Positions 55,650-64,000 of a DNA stretch of 64,000 nt are shown one piece after another; position 1 is the first letter of the stretch; each line of letters opens with the position of its first letter. The notes under the pieces were generated by a model that ran no database searches, had not been told where the DNA came from, and worked only from the letters and a program-made list of their open reading frames with translations. This stretch comes from Burkholderia pyrrocinia (lineage in GTDB: Bacteria; Pseudomonadota; Gammaproteobacteria; Burkholderiales; Burkholderiaceae): contig NZ_CP070977.1 of NCBI RefSeq assembly GCF_018417535.1, forward strand, positions 3,596,001 through 3,660,000, given 5' to 3'. The position numbers were made by a program, and so were the translations under genes.

Positions 55650-56045
55650 TCAGAGCGGCGGCAGTTGCCGCGGCTTGCGATCCGGGCCGGTTGCAACGTA
55701 CGTGAGCGTCGCTTCGGTGACCTTCACGATTTCGCCCATCAGGCGCATGCGCTGCGCGTACACCTCGACGTCGACCGTGATCGACGTGTTGCCGGTGCGC
55801 GTGATGGTCGCGTAGAAGCTCAAAAGATCGCCGACGAACACCGGCTGCTTGAACACGAACGAGTTGACCGCGACCGTCGCGACGCGGCCGTTCGCGCGCT
55901 GGCTCGCGGGGATCGAGCCGGCGATGTCGACCTGCGACATGATCCAGCCGCCGAACACGTCGCCGTGGACGTTCGCGTCGTGCGGTTGCGGGACGACGCG
56001 CAGCGCGGGCTGCTTTTGCGGGAGTTCGAGGGTCGAATCGGTCAT
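55650..56045 (-). CDS. Acyl-CoA thioesterase (YciA-like hotdog)
   Basis: The product is 131 residues. The hotdog signature includes 'HDANVHGDVFGGWIMSQVDI' (about residues 22-41; the Asn-x-x-Gly-Asp pattern of YciA-type enzymes) and 'DLLSFYATITRTGNTSITVD'. It hydrolyses acyl-CoA, typically medium to long chain. A longer form starting at 56060 adds five residues; neither start has a clear ribosome-binding site. Confidence 0.88.
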   Translation of the reverse strand: MTDSTLELPQKQPALRVVPQPHDANVHGDVFGGWIMSQVDIAGSIPASQRANGRVATVAVNSFVFKQPVFVGDLLSFYATITRTGNTSITVDVEVYAQRMRLMGEIVKVTEATLTYVATGPDRKPRQLPPL

Positions 56046-56183
56046 GGCGGGGGCTTTCATCCTGTAATAAATGCGCCGCCGCGCGCAGGCTGGCCGGCAA
56101 GACCGCCGGCAGCGGCGCGAAGCGGCTTCTGCGACAATACAACGTTCGCAAATTGTACGAGAAAGCGGGCGAGCCGGCCGCCG

Positions 56184-58091
56184 ATGAGAGCATCCGGCAC
56201 CGCCGCCGATCCTTCCCCCATGCGCCGATTTCCTGCTTCCGGCGAGCCCGCGCCGGCTCCGACCGGGCCCCGCAACGACTGGCAGACCATCCGGTCGCTG
56301 CTGCCGTACCTGACCACCTACAAATGGCGCGTCGCGCTCGCGCTCGCGTGCCTGATCGGCGCGAAGGTCGCGAACCTCGGCGTGCCGGTCGTGATGAAGC
56401 GCATCGTCGACCACCTGTCCTACGTGCAGCAGATCACCGCGCTCGGCCGCGCCGAACAGTCGGCCGGCATCGTGCTTGCAGGCGGCGTCGGCCTGCTGGT
56501 CGTCGCGTATGCGTTCGTGCGGCTGTCGACGTCGCTGTTTACCGAACTGCGCGAGATCCTGTTCTCGAAGGTGACCGAGAGCGCGGTGCGCCAGCTCGCG
56601 CTGCAGGTGTTCCGGCACCTGCACGGGCTGTCGCTGCGGTTTCACCTGGAGCGCCAGACGGGCGGCATGTCGCGCGACATCGAGCGCGGCACGCGCGGCA
56701 TCCAGCAACTGATTTCGTATTCGCTGTACAGCATCCTGCCGACGCTCGTCGAGGTCGGGCTCGTGCTCGGCTTCTTCGTGGTCAAGTACGAGGCCTATTA
56801 CGCGTACGTGACGTTCGCGGCGCTGGTCACGTACATCGTGTTCACCGTGAAGGTCACCAACTGGCGCACGCACTTCCGCCGCACGATGAACGAGCTCGAT
56901 TCGCGCGCGAACTCGCGGGCGATCGATTCGCTGATCAATTACGAGACGGTGAAGTACTTCGGCAACGAGGAGTGGGAAGCGCAGCGCTACGACGAGAACC
57001 TGAAGCGCTACCGGAAGGCCGCGATCCGCTCGCAGAACTCGCTGTCGGTGCTGAACTTCGGCCAGCAGGCGATCATCGGCACGGGGCTCGTGTTCATCCT
57101 GTGGCGCGCGACGCAGGGCGTGCTCGCGGGCAAGCTGACGCTCGGCGATCTCGTGCTGATCAACACGTTCATGCTGCAGCTCTATATTCCGCTGAACTTT
57201 CTCGGCGTCGTCTACCGCGAGCTGAAGCAGAGCCTCACCGACATGGACCGGATGTTCGGGCTGCTGTCGTCCGCGAAGGAAGTCGCGGACCTGCCCGATG
57301 CACGGCCGCTCGCGGTGGCCGGCGCGCAGGTGCGCTTCGAGCACGTGAACTTCGCGTACGAGCCGGCGCGGCCGATCCTGCACGACGTGACGTTCACGAT
57401 CGACGCGGGCACGACGACCGCGGTGGTCGGTCACAGCGGTTCCGGGAAGTCGACGCTGTCGCGCCTGCTGTTCCGCTTCTACGATCTCGATCGGCAGGCG
57501 GGCGGCGCGATCCGGATCGACGGCCAGGACATCCGCGACGTCACGCAGGATTCGCTGCGCGCATCGATCGGGATCGTGCCGCAGGACACCGTGCTGTTCA
57601 ACGACTCGATCTACTACAACATCGCGTACGGCCGGCCGACCGCGACCCGCGACGAAGTGGTCGCGGCCGCGCGGGCCGCGCACATCCACGATTTCATCGA
57701 AAGCTTGCCGAAGGGCTATGACACGCCGGTCGGCGAGCGCGGGCTGAAGCTGTCGGGCGGCGAGAAGCAGCGCGTCGCGATCGCGCGCACGCTGCTGAAG
57801 GATCCGCCGGTCCTGCTGTTCGACGAAGCGACGTCGGCGCTCGATTCGCGCTCGGAACGCGCGATCCAGCACGAGCTCGACCAGATCGCGCGACATCGCA
57901 CGACGCTCGTGATCGCGCACCGGCTGTCGACGGTCGTGCACGCGCAGCAGATCCTGGTGATGGATCACGGGCGGATCGTCGAGCGCGGCACGCACGACGA
58001 ACTCGTGCGCGCGGACGGGCTGTATGCGCAGATGTGGGCGCTGCAGCAGCAGCGCGCGGCGGCCGGCGGGGAAGAGGCCGAGGCCGTGTGA
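56184..58091 (+). CDS. Atm1-like ABC exporter (fused membrane and ATPase domains)
   Basis: The product is 635 residues: six membrane helices (about 40-340) and a C-terminal ATPase. Walker A is 'VVGHSGSGKSTLSRLLF' (about residue 414-430), the signature 'KLSGGEKQRVAIARTLL' (about 523-539) and Walker B 'PVLLFDEATSALDSRSERAI'. 'GTRGIQQLISYSLYSILPTL' and 'NYETVKYFGNEEWE' match the Atm1/HMT1 subfamily, which exports glutathione conjugates or Fe-S-related compounds. ATG 56184 is used; 56220 is an alternative. It stands alone. Confidence 0.9.
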   Translation: MRASGTAADPSPMRRFPASGEPAPAPTGPRNDWQTIRSLLPYLTTYKWRVALALACLIGAKVANLGVPVVMKRIVDHLSYVQQITALGRAEQSAGIVLAGGVGLLVVAYAFVRLSTSLFTELREILFSKVTESAVRQLALQVFRHLHGLSLRFHLERQTGGMSRDIERGTRGIQQLISYSLYSILPTLVEVGLVLGFFVVKYEAYYAYVTFAALVTYIVFTVKVTNWRTHFRRTMNELDSRANSRAIDSLINYETVKYFGNEEWEAQRYDENLKRYRKAAIRSQNSLSVLNFGQQAIIGTGLVFILWRATQGVLAGKLTLGDLVLINTFMLQLYIPLNFLGVVYRELKQSLTDMDRMFGLLSSAKEVADLPDARPLAVAGAQVRFEHVNFAYEPARPILHDVTFTIDAGTTTAVVGHSGSGKSTLSRLLFRFYDLDRQAGGAIRIDGQDIRDVTQDSLRASIGIVPQDTVLFNDSIYYNIAYGRPTATRDEVVAAARAAHIHDFIESLPKGYDTPVGERGLKLSGGEKQRVAIARTLLKDPPVLLFDEATSALDSRSERAIQHELDQIARHRTTLVIAHRLSTVVHAQQILVMDHGRIVERGTHDELVRADGLYAQMWALQQQRAAAGGEEAEAV

Positions 58092-58160
58092 GCGGCGACG
58101 TGGCGAGCAGGCGGCGGTCTGCCGGAAGGGCGGCCCGACGTGGTGCCGTCCGTCGTCCGG

Positions 58161-58880
58161 TCAGCCCGCGGCGCGCAGTCGCGCGTCGAGCTCGCCGAGC
58201 TGCGCGGGCGTGCCGACGTTCTCCCAGATGCCTTCGTACAGTTCGCCGCTCGCGCGGCCGGCTTCGATCGTCGCGCGGAAGTACGGCGTCAGTGCGCGTC
58301 GCGTGCCGGGCGCGAGATTGCGGAACATCCGCGTGTCGTACAGGCCGATGCTGCCGAACGTGACGCGCTCGCCGCCGTCGAGCGACAGGCGCCCGTCGCC
58401 ACCGAGCACGAAGTCGCCGGACGGATGGAACGGCGGGTTCGGCACCATCACGAGATGCATCGCGGGCGCGTCGAGCGCCGACATGCGCGCCGCCGGGGCG
58501 GCGAGCTTCCGGTAATCGAACTCGGCGAACACGTCGCCGGCCACCGCGACGAACACCGTCGACCGCCCGTCGCGCTCGAGCAGCGGCAGCGCCTGCGCAA
58601 TACCGCCGGCGGTTTCCAGCGCTTCACCTTCGGCCGAATACGCGAGCCGCACGCCCCAGCGCGAACCGTCGCCGAGCGCGGCCTCGATCCGTTCGCCGAG
58701 CCACGCGTGGTTGATCACGATCGTCTCGATGCCCGCGCGCGCGAGCGCTTCGATCTGCCAGACGATCAGCGGCTTGCCGCCGGCTTCGAGCAGCGGCTTC
58801 GGGCGGGTGTCGGTCAGCGGGCGCATCCGTTCGCCGCGCCCGGCGGCGAAGATCATCGCCGTGGTCAGGGTGTCGCTCAT
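58161..58880 (-). CDS. murU: N-acetylmuramate-1-phosphate uridylyltransferase
   Basis: The product is 239 residues. The nucleotidyltransferase motif is 'MIFAAGRGERMRPLTDTRPK' (about residues 9-28) with later 'VAVAGDVFAEFDYRKL' and 'GSIGLYDTRMF'. MurU uses UTP and MurNAc-1-phosphate to make UDP-MurNAc in the peptidoglycan recycling route that bypasses de novo synthesis. It follows amgK on the same strand, 31 nt away; the pair is diagnostic of the pathway. Confidence 0.92.
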   Translation of the reverse strand: MSDTLTTAMIFAAGRGERMRPLTDTRPKPLLEAGGKPLIVWQIEALARAGIETIVINHAWLGERIEAALGDGSRWGVRLAYSAEGEALETAGGIAQALPLLERDGRSTVFVAVAGDVFAEFDYRKLAAPAARMSALDAPAMHLVMVPNPPFHPSGDFVLGGDGRLSLDGGERVTFGSIGLYDTRMFRNLAPGTRRALTPYFRATIEAGRASGELYEGIWENVGTPAQLGELDARLRAAG

Positions 58881-58911
58881 GTTCGGCTGGGTGTCAGGAC
58901 AGTCAGGACGG

Positions 58912-59961
58912 TCAGAACGTATAGCCCACGTCGGCCGCCGCGTTGCCCTCGAGTTCGTCGAGCAGCTTTGCGAACGGCACGAGCGGGCGGTAGCGCAGCG
59001 CGACCTTGCGCGCGTACGCGAGGAAGCGCGGCAGGTCGTTCAGGTAGTGCGGCTTGCCGTCGCGGTAATTGATGCGCGCGAACAGGCCGAGGATCTTGAT
59101 ATGGCGCTGCAGCCCCATCCATTCGAGCTGGCGGTAGAACTCGCCGAAATCGGGATCGACCGGCAGGCCGACCTTTTTCGCCTTTTCCCAGTAATACGCG
59201 AAGCAGTCGAGCTCGAACTCCTCGTCCCAGCTGATGAACGCGTCGCGCAGCAGCGACACGACGTCGTAGGTCAGCGGCCCGTACACGGCGTCCTGGAAGT
59301 CGAGCACGCCCGGATTCGGCTCGCAGACCATCAGGTTGCGCGGCATGAAGTCGCGCAGCATGAAACCCTGCGGCTGCGCGTGCGCGCTGGCGACCAGCAG
59401 CGCGAAGGTGCGCTCGAGCGTGCCGCGCATCGCGTCGGTGACGGGCTTGCCGAGGTGGCGGCCGACGAACCATTCGGGCAGCAGCTCCATTTCGCGGCGC
59501 AGGAACGCTTCGTCGAACGGCGGCAGCACGTCGGGCTTCGACGTGAGCTGGAAGCGGATCAGCGCGTCGAGCGCGTCGCGCATCAGCGGCCGCGCGGCGG
59601 CCGGGTCGGCCGGATCGAGCACCGAGATGTACGACGTGCGGCCGAGGTCCGTCACGAGCATGAAGCCTGCGTCGAAATCGTGGGCCAGCACGTCCGGCAC
59701 GTGATCGCCGGCCGCGGCGAGCAGTTGCGCGACCTGGACGAACTCGCGGCACTTCTCGGGCGGCGGCGCGTCGACGGCGATCAGCGTGCCGCCGGGGCTC
59801 GTGGCCGACGCGACACGGAAATAGCGGCGGAAACTGGCGTCCGACGATGCGGGCGCGAGGGTCGACAGGTCGAGCGCGTAGCGCCCGGCGAGCGGGTGCA
59901 GCCACGCGGTGAGTGCGTCGAGGCGGGCGTCGGACTGGGATGCGGCGGATGGGGGCGTCAT
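58912..59961 (-). CDS. amgK: N-acetylmuramate/N-acetylglucosamine kinase AmgK
   Basis: The product is 349 residues of the aminoglycoside phosphotransferase fold. Catalytic motif 'MLRDFMPRNLMV' (about residue 200, Asp) and metal-binding 'GVLDFQDAVYGPLTYDVVSL' (about residues 216-235) are visible, plus 'DASFRRYFRV' near the start. It phosphorylates MurNAc or GlcNAc at the anomeric position, feeding MurU. It diverges from lptD across 223 nt. Confidence 0.93.
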   Translation of the reverse strand: MTPPSAASQSDARLDALTAWLHPLAGRYALDLSTLAPASSDASFRRYFRVASATSPGGTLIAVDAPPPEKCREFVQVAQLLAAAGDHVPDVLAHDFDAGFMLVTDLGRTSYISVLDPADPAAARPLMRDALDALIRFQLTSKPDVLPPFDEAFLRREMELLPEWFVGRHLGKPVTDAMRGTLERTFALLVASAHAQPQGFMLRDFMPRNLMVCEPNPGVLDFQDAVYGPLTYDVVSLLRDAFISWDEEFELDCFAYYWEKAKKVGLPVDPDFGEFYRQLEWMGLQRHIKILGLFARINYRDGKPHYLNDLPRFLAYARKVALRYRPLVPFAKLLDELEGNAAADVGYTF

Positions 59962-59992
59962 GAAACTCGGGGGAGGGGGGAACGTCTTGCCA

Positions 59993-59998
59993 TATAAT
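59993..59998. promoter_or_regulatory. Perfect TATAAT in the amgK-lptD intergenic region
   Basis: TATAAT on the plus strand (TATTAT-like on the minus strand) lies 32 nt from the amgK start and 187 nt from lptD. No convincing -35 box was found. A hairpin TGACGCG-CCC-CGCGTCA lies at 60015-60031. A sigma-E-type promoter, known for lptD in E. coli, was not recognised. Confidence 0.45.
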
Positions 59999-60184
59999 AC
60001 CCCACGACTTTTTTGACGCGCCCCGCGTCAGCTTCCGCCGTGCAGGCCCGCTGCCTGTCGCGCCGTCCGCCCGATCGCCTCCCCGGTTTGCGCTCAGCCG
60101 CAGTCGCGGTTCGACGGCGCGGCCCGCCGTGCGCGAATGTGCCGTGAAGGCGCGGTTGACAAGGGGCGATTCGCCAAACGATAG

Positions 60185-62545
60185 ATGCCGCCCAAACCGC
60201 TATTCCCGAATGTTTTCCCCGGTGACGGGGCGCCGCGCAAACGGCGGCTCGCGCTCGCGCTCCTGGCCGTGCCCGGCCTCGTGCCGGCCGTGTCGTACGC
60301 GCAGCTGTCGGGCGCGGCTGCGCAGCCGCAGCCGCTCGACACTCCGTGGGATCTGCGTCTCGCACCCCAGCTCGAGGATCATCCGCTGAAGGACGGCGCG
60401 AAGCCTTCTGCCTTCGTGATCGCCGACCACACGAGCGGCACGGCCGAGCAGGACCTGGCCGCGAAGGGTTCGGCCGAGCTGCGGCGCGGCGACGCCATCG
60501 TGAAGGCCGACGCGATCCACTACGATCAGGATACCGACATGGCCGATGCGTACGGCCAGGTCAGGGTGATCAATGGCGGCACGTCGTTCGCGGGCCCCGA
60601 GGCGCATCTGAAGATCGAGGCGAACCAGGGCTTCATGACGGCGCCGAAGTACCACTTCAACATGACGGGCGGCTCGGGCAGCGCGGAGCGCGTCGACATG
60701 GTCGACAACGAGCGCTCGGTGTTCGTCAACGGCACGTACACGGCGTGCCAGTGCTCGACGAACCCCGCGTGGTACATCAAGGGCAGCCGCTTCGACTTCG
60801 ATACGGGCGCCGACGAAGGCACCGCGCGCAACGGCGTGCTGTTCTTCCAGGGCGTGCCGATCTTCGCAAGCCCGTGGATGACGTTCCCGCTGTCGGGCGA
60901 GCGGCGCAGCGGCCTGCTGCCGCCGACGTTCTCGGTGAACTCGAGCAACGGCTTCGAGCTGACGCTGCCGTACTACTTCAACATCGCGCCGAACCGCGAC
61001 CTGACGCTCACGCCGCGCATCATCTCGCGGCGCGGCGTGATGGCCGAAGCGACGTTCCGCTACCTGTCGCCGTCGTATTCGGGCACGTTTACGGCCAATT
61101 ACCTGCCGGATGACCGGCTCGCGCACCGCAACCGCTACGCGATCTACTGGCAGCACCAGCAGAACTTCGGTGGCGGCTTCGGCGGCTACGTCTACTACAA
61201 CAAGGTCTCGGACAACACGTATCCCGAAGATCTTGGGTCGATGAACCAGTTCGTCAACGGGACGCAGACGCTGTACCAGCAGGAAGCCGGCCTCACGTAC
61301 AACACCGGCCCGTGGTCGGTGCTTGCGCGTTACCAGCACTGGCAGACGCTGCCGCCGTCGATCGCGCCGTACAGCCGCGAGCCGCAGTTGAACGTGAAGT
61401 ACACGAAGTACAACGTCGGCGGCTTCGACTTCGGCGCGGAAGCCGATTATTCGCGGTTTCGCATCACGACGGCCGATGCGACCGAAGGCGACCGGATCGC
61501 CTTCAACCCGTACATCGCATACGGCGTGTACGGCCCCGGCTACTTCGTCGTGCCGAAGGTCCAGTACCACTTCGCGTCGTACGACCTGAGCCACCTGTCA
61601 TCGAGCACGCCGAACAACCCGAAGCGCTTCACCGAGTCGATCCCGACCGTGACCTTCGATTCGGGCCTGATCTTCGACCGCTCGGTGCGCCTGTTCGGGC
61701 AGGACTTCATCCAGACCCTCGAGCCGCGCCTGTACTACGTGTACACGCCGTATCGCGACCAGTCGAACGCGCCGCTGTTCGACACCGCGGAATCGGACTT
61801 CGGCCTCGCGGAGATCTACCAGCCGAACACGTTTGTCGGCAACGACCGGATCGCCGATGCGAACCGGATCACGGCCGGCCTCACGTCGCGCTTCATCGAT
61901 CCGCGTACCGGCGACGAGCGCGCGCGCTTCGTGATCGCGCAGCAGTACTACTTCGCCAATCAGCGCGTCACGCTGAATTCCGGGCAGACCGCGGCGCAGG
62001 CGCGCCACTCGGACCTGATCGTCGGCGCCGCGCTGAAGCTCGGCTCGGGCTTCATGTCGGAGACGGCGTTCCAGTACAACCAGAACAACAACCAGCTCGT
62101 GAAGTCGAGCGTCGGTTTCGGCTACAGCCCGGGCGAGCGCCGCGTGATCAACGTCGGCTACCGCTATACGCGCGCGAACACCACGCTCGACGGGCAGCCG
62201 ATCAACCAGTTCCTGGTGTCCGCGCAATGGCCGCTCACGCGCCGCCTGTATGCGATCGGTCGTTTCAACTACGATCTCGCCGGCGATCGCGTGGTCGACG
62301 GTCTGCTCGGCTTACAATACGACGCGGATTGCTGGGCGCTCGGGGTCGGCGTGCAGCGGGCTGCGAACGGCGTGAATTCGTCGGGGCAGCAGAACTCGTC
62401 GACGCGATTCATGATGCAACTGACGCTCAAGGGCTTGTCGACCGTCGACAACGGCCTCGTGTCCGCATTCCGCGCCGGGGTGCCGGGCTACACGCCGCTG
62501 CCGCCGCCGCCACCGCCGATGTCCCGCTTCAGCAACTACGAGTAA
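60185..62545 (+). CDS. lptD: LPS-assembly outer membrane protein LptD
   Basis: The product is 786 residues. After the signal region, an OstA/LptA-like N-terminal domain spans about 75-220 ('[20 protein letters not shown]', '[18 protein letters not shown]'). The C-terminal barrel follows ('[20 protein letters not shown]', about 239-258; '[20 protein letters not shown]'). Cysteines are at about 188 and 190 (TACQCS) and 716 (ADCWAL); the adjacent C-terminal pair of E. coli LptD is a single Cys here. It inserts LPS into the outer membrane and pairs with LptE. surA and pdxA follow, the classical order. Confidence 0.95.
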   Translation: MPPKPLFPNVFPGDGAPRKRRLALALLAVPGLVPAVSYAQLSGAAAQPQPLDTPWDLRLAPQLEDHPLKDGAKPSAFVIADHTSGTAEQDLAAKGSAELRRGDAIVKADAIHYDQDTDMADAYGQVRVINGGTSFAGPEAHLKIEANQGFMTAPKYHFNMTGGSGSAERVDMVDNERSVFVNGTYTACQCSTNPAWYIKGSRFDFDTGADEGTARNGVLFFQGVPIFASPWMTFPLSGERRSGLLPPTFSVNSSNGFELTLPYYFNIAPNRDLTLTPRIISRRGVMAEATFRYLSPSYSGTFTANYLPDDRLAHRNRYAIYWQHQQNFGGGFGGYVYYNKVSDNTYPEDLGSMNQFVNGTQTLYQQEAGLTYNTGPWSVLARYQHWQTLPPSIAPYSREPQLNVKYTKYNVGGFDFGAEADYSRFRITTADATEGDRIAFNPYIAYGVYGPGYFVVPKVQYHFASYDLSHLSSSTPNNPKRFTESIPTVTFDSGLIFDRSVRLFGQDFIQTLEPRLYYVYTPYRDQSNAPLFDTAESDFGLAEIYQPNTFVGNDRIADANRITAGLTSRFIDPRTGDERARFVIAQQYYFANQRVTLNSGQTAAQARHSDLIVGAALKLGSGFMSETAFQYNQNNNQLVKSSVGFGYSPGERRVINVGYRYTRANTTLDGQPINQFLVSAQWPLTRRLYAIGRFNYDLAGDRVVDGLLGLQYDADCWALGVGVQRAANGVNSSGQQNSSTRFMMQLTLKGLSTVDNGLVSAFRAGVPGYTPLPPPPPPMSRFSNYE

Positions 62546-62590
62546 CGCCGGCTTGTCTGCACCGGTCAGCACGATTTCAATGGAGTTTCA

Positions 62591-63955
62591 GTGGCAATGA
62601 AGAAAACCCTTCGTTTCGCGGCAGTCGTGTCCAGTCTCGCCGCGTCCGCCGCGCTGCTCGCCGCCGCGCCGGCCGCGGCGCAGGCGCTCGGTTCGCAAGG
62701 TGCGCAACTCGCCGACGAAGTCGTCGCGGTCGTCAACAACGACGTGATCACGGGCCGCGAACTCGACCAGCGCGCCGGCCTGATCGCGCGCCGGCTGCAG
62801 CAGCAGAACGCGCCGGTGCCGCCGGCCGACCAGCTGCGCGCACAGGTGCTGAACCAGATGGTGCTCGAGCGGATCCAGGTGCAGAAGGCCAAGGACGACG
62901 GGATTCGCGTCGACGACGCGACCGTGCAGTCGACGCTGCAGCGTCTCGCGCAAGCGAACGGGATGACGCTCGAACAGTACCGCGCGCGTCTCGAGGCGCA
63001 AGGCGTGCCCTGGAGCATCTTCACGAGCGATGCGCGTACCGAGCTGATGCTGTCGAAGCTGCGCGAGCGCGAGGTCGACGGCAAGATCACCGTGTCGGAC
63101 GCCGAAGTCGCGAACTACATCGCCAGCCAGCGCGGGCCGAATGCGTCGCAGCAGCAGGACCTGCGCTTCCAGCACATCTTCATCAAGGCGCCGACCAACG
63201 CGCCGCAGGCCGACATCGAAGTCGCGCAGAAGAAGGCCGACGCGCTGCTGCAGCAGGCGAAGTCGGGCGCCGATTTCGAGCGGCTCGCGAAGAACAATTC
63301 GGAAGCGAACGACGCGAAGAAGGGCGGCGATCTCGGCTTCAAGGCGCCGAGCGCGCTGCCGGCCGAGGTCGTCGATGCCGCGTCGAAGCTGCGCCCGGGC
63401 CAGGTCAACCCGACGCTGATCCGCGTGCCGGACGGCTTCGAGATCGTGCGTCTCGTCGACCGCCGCCAGAGCCAGGGCGCAACCGCCGCGGCACCGAAGA
63501 TCGTCCAGACGCACGTGCGCCACATCCTGCTGCGCGTGGGCGAAGGCAAGTCGGAAGGCCAGGCGCGCCAGCAACTGGTCGACATCCGCAACCAGGTCGA
63601 GGCCGGCGGCGATTTCGCGAAGTTCGCGCGCACCTACTCGCAGGACGGTTCGGCGTCGCAGGGCGGCGATCTCGGCTGGATCAGCCCGGGCGAGACCGTG
63701 CCGGAATTCGAGCGTGCGATGAACAACCTGCAGGACGGCCAGATCAGCCAGCCGATTCGTACCGAGTACGGCTACCACCTGATCCAGGTGCTGAACCGCC
63801 GCGAGGCGGAAGGCTCGGTGCAGCAGCAGATGGACATCGCGCGTCAGGCGATCGGCCAGCGCAAGGCCGAGCAGGCATATGCCGACTGGCTGCGCGAGCT
63901 GCGCGACTCGTCGTACGTGCAGTACAAGATCGGCGGCGTCGGCCCGGCGAACTGA
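62591..63955 (+). CDS. surA: Periplasmic chaperone SurA (peptidylprolyl isomerase)
   Basis: The product is 454 residues. A signal peptide ('[17 protein letters not shown]', cleavage about residue 32) precedes the SurA N-terminal domain ('[20 protein letters not shown]', about residues 48-67), then two parvulin domains ('[11 protein letters not shown]' near 190 and '[20 protein letters not shown]' near 306, each followed by 'GGDLG'). It folds outer membrane proteins including LptD. The GTG at 62591 has GGAG at a close spacing; ATG 62597 is the alternative. Confidence 0.95.
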   Translation: MAMKKTLRFAAVVSSLAASAALLAAAPAAAQALGSQGAQLADEVVAVVNNDVITGRELDQRAGLIARRLQQQNAPVPPADQLRAQVLNQMVLERIQVQKAKDDGIRVDDATVQSTLQRLAQANGMTLEQYRARLEAQGVPWSIFTSDARTELMLSKLREREVDGKITVSDAEVANYIASQRGPNASQQQDLRFQHIFIKAPTNAPQADIEVAQKKADALLQQAKSGADFERLAKNNSEANDAKKGGDLGFKAPSALPAEVVDAASKLRPGQVNPTLIRVPDGFEIVRLVDRRQSQGATAAAPKIVQTHVRHILLRVGEGKSEGQARQQLVDIRNQVEAGGDFAKFARTYSQDGSASQGGDLGWISPGETVPEFERAMNNLQDGQISQPIRTEYGYHLIQVLNRREAEGSVQQQMDIARQAIGQRKAEQAYADWLRELRDSSYVQYKIGGVGPAN

Positions 63956-63966
63956 ACGAGCTTCAC

Positions 63967-64000
63967 ATGACCACGCCCGCGCTGCAGATCGCGATCACCA
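63967..64000 (+). CDS. pdxA: Probable 4-hydroxythreonine-4-phosphate dehydrogenase, N-terminus only
   Basis: Only the first 11 codons are present (MTTPALQIAIT), 11 nt after surA. The sequence is compatible with PdxA, and pdxA follows surA in the conserved lptD-surA-pdxA order. The call depends mainly on gene order. Confidence 0.65.
   Translation, partial: MTTPALQIAIT

Overview
The window is a high-GC (roughly two-thirds G+C) betaproteobacterial chromosome segment. Gene content, codon use and gene order point to Burkholderia, most likely the B. cepacia complex: lptD-surA-pdxA, ubiE-ubiJ-ubiB, fmdB-DUF502-aspS-nudB-clsB and AmgK/MurU beside lptD are all core primary-chromosome blocks. This is inferred by reading only; no database search was possible. 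I see no tRNA, rRNA, CRISPR array, insertion sequence or prophage.

Layout. (1) 1-8305: one side of an aryl-polyene/xanthomonadin-type pigment cluster, divergently arranged around a 574-nt intergenic region. Leftward: a small membrane protein, an acyl/aryl ligase fused to a FabZ-like dehydratase, an LpxL-like acyltransferase, a LolA-like protein and an MMPL exporter that runs off the left edge. Rightward: ACP, FabG-like reductase, an XanB2/FkbO-type chorismatase expected to make the hydroxybenzoate starter, and a family 2 glycosyltransferase. (2) 8504-16808: an M48 lipoprotein protease, a lactate-utilisation operon (lutA-lutC-lutB-lldP) with a divergent GntR/FadR regulator, and a phospholipase D-like lipoprotein. 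(3) 16988-23334: class II aldolase, CHRD protein, HSL-type esterase, EcsC protein, MFS efflux pump with MarR regulator, DJ-1/PfpI protein. (4) 23486-27821: a D-amino-acid module with a DSD1-like PLP enzyme, RpiR regulator, N-acyl-D-amino-acid deacylase and RidA. (5) 28174-28961: a lower-GC pair of unknown function (STM2901-like and DUF1493). (6) 29051-31411: ilvA-queF. (7) 31990-41847: a 1341-residue FAD/Fe-S oxidoreductase followed by HIT, DUF971, ubiE, a Tim44-like protein, ubiJ, ubiB and a methyltransferase. (8) 41943-46799: fmdB-like, DUF502, aspS, nudB, clsB. (9) 47000-54124: TetR regulator and a beta-oxidation set (acyl-CoA dehydrogenase, FadN-type bifunctional enzyme, thiolase, enoyl-CoA hydratase). 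(10) 54176-58091: fdhD, a nitrate-reductase-associated protein, a thioesterase and an Atm1-like ABC exporter. (11) 58161-64000: murU-amgK leftward, and lptD-surA-pdxA rightward.

The least expected signals are in non-coding DNA. A 46-nt hairpin element occurs twice, before ridA (27372-27417) and before the thiolase gene (52009-52054), and every stem difference between the copies preserves pairing. There is a candidate small RNA on the minus strand at 17842-17912. Several clear palindromic operators lie beside regulator genes (RpiR at 24843-24863, MarR at 20532-20545, GntR/FadR at 14171-14185 and 14940-14950).
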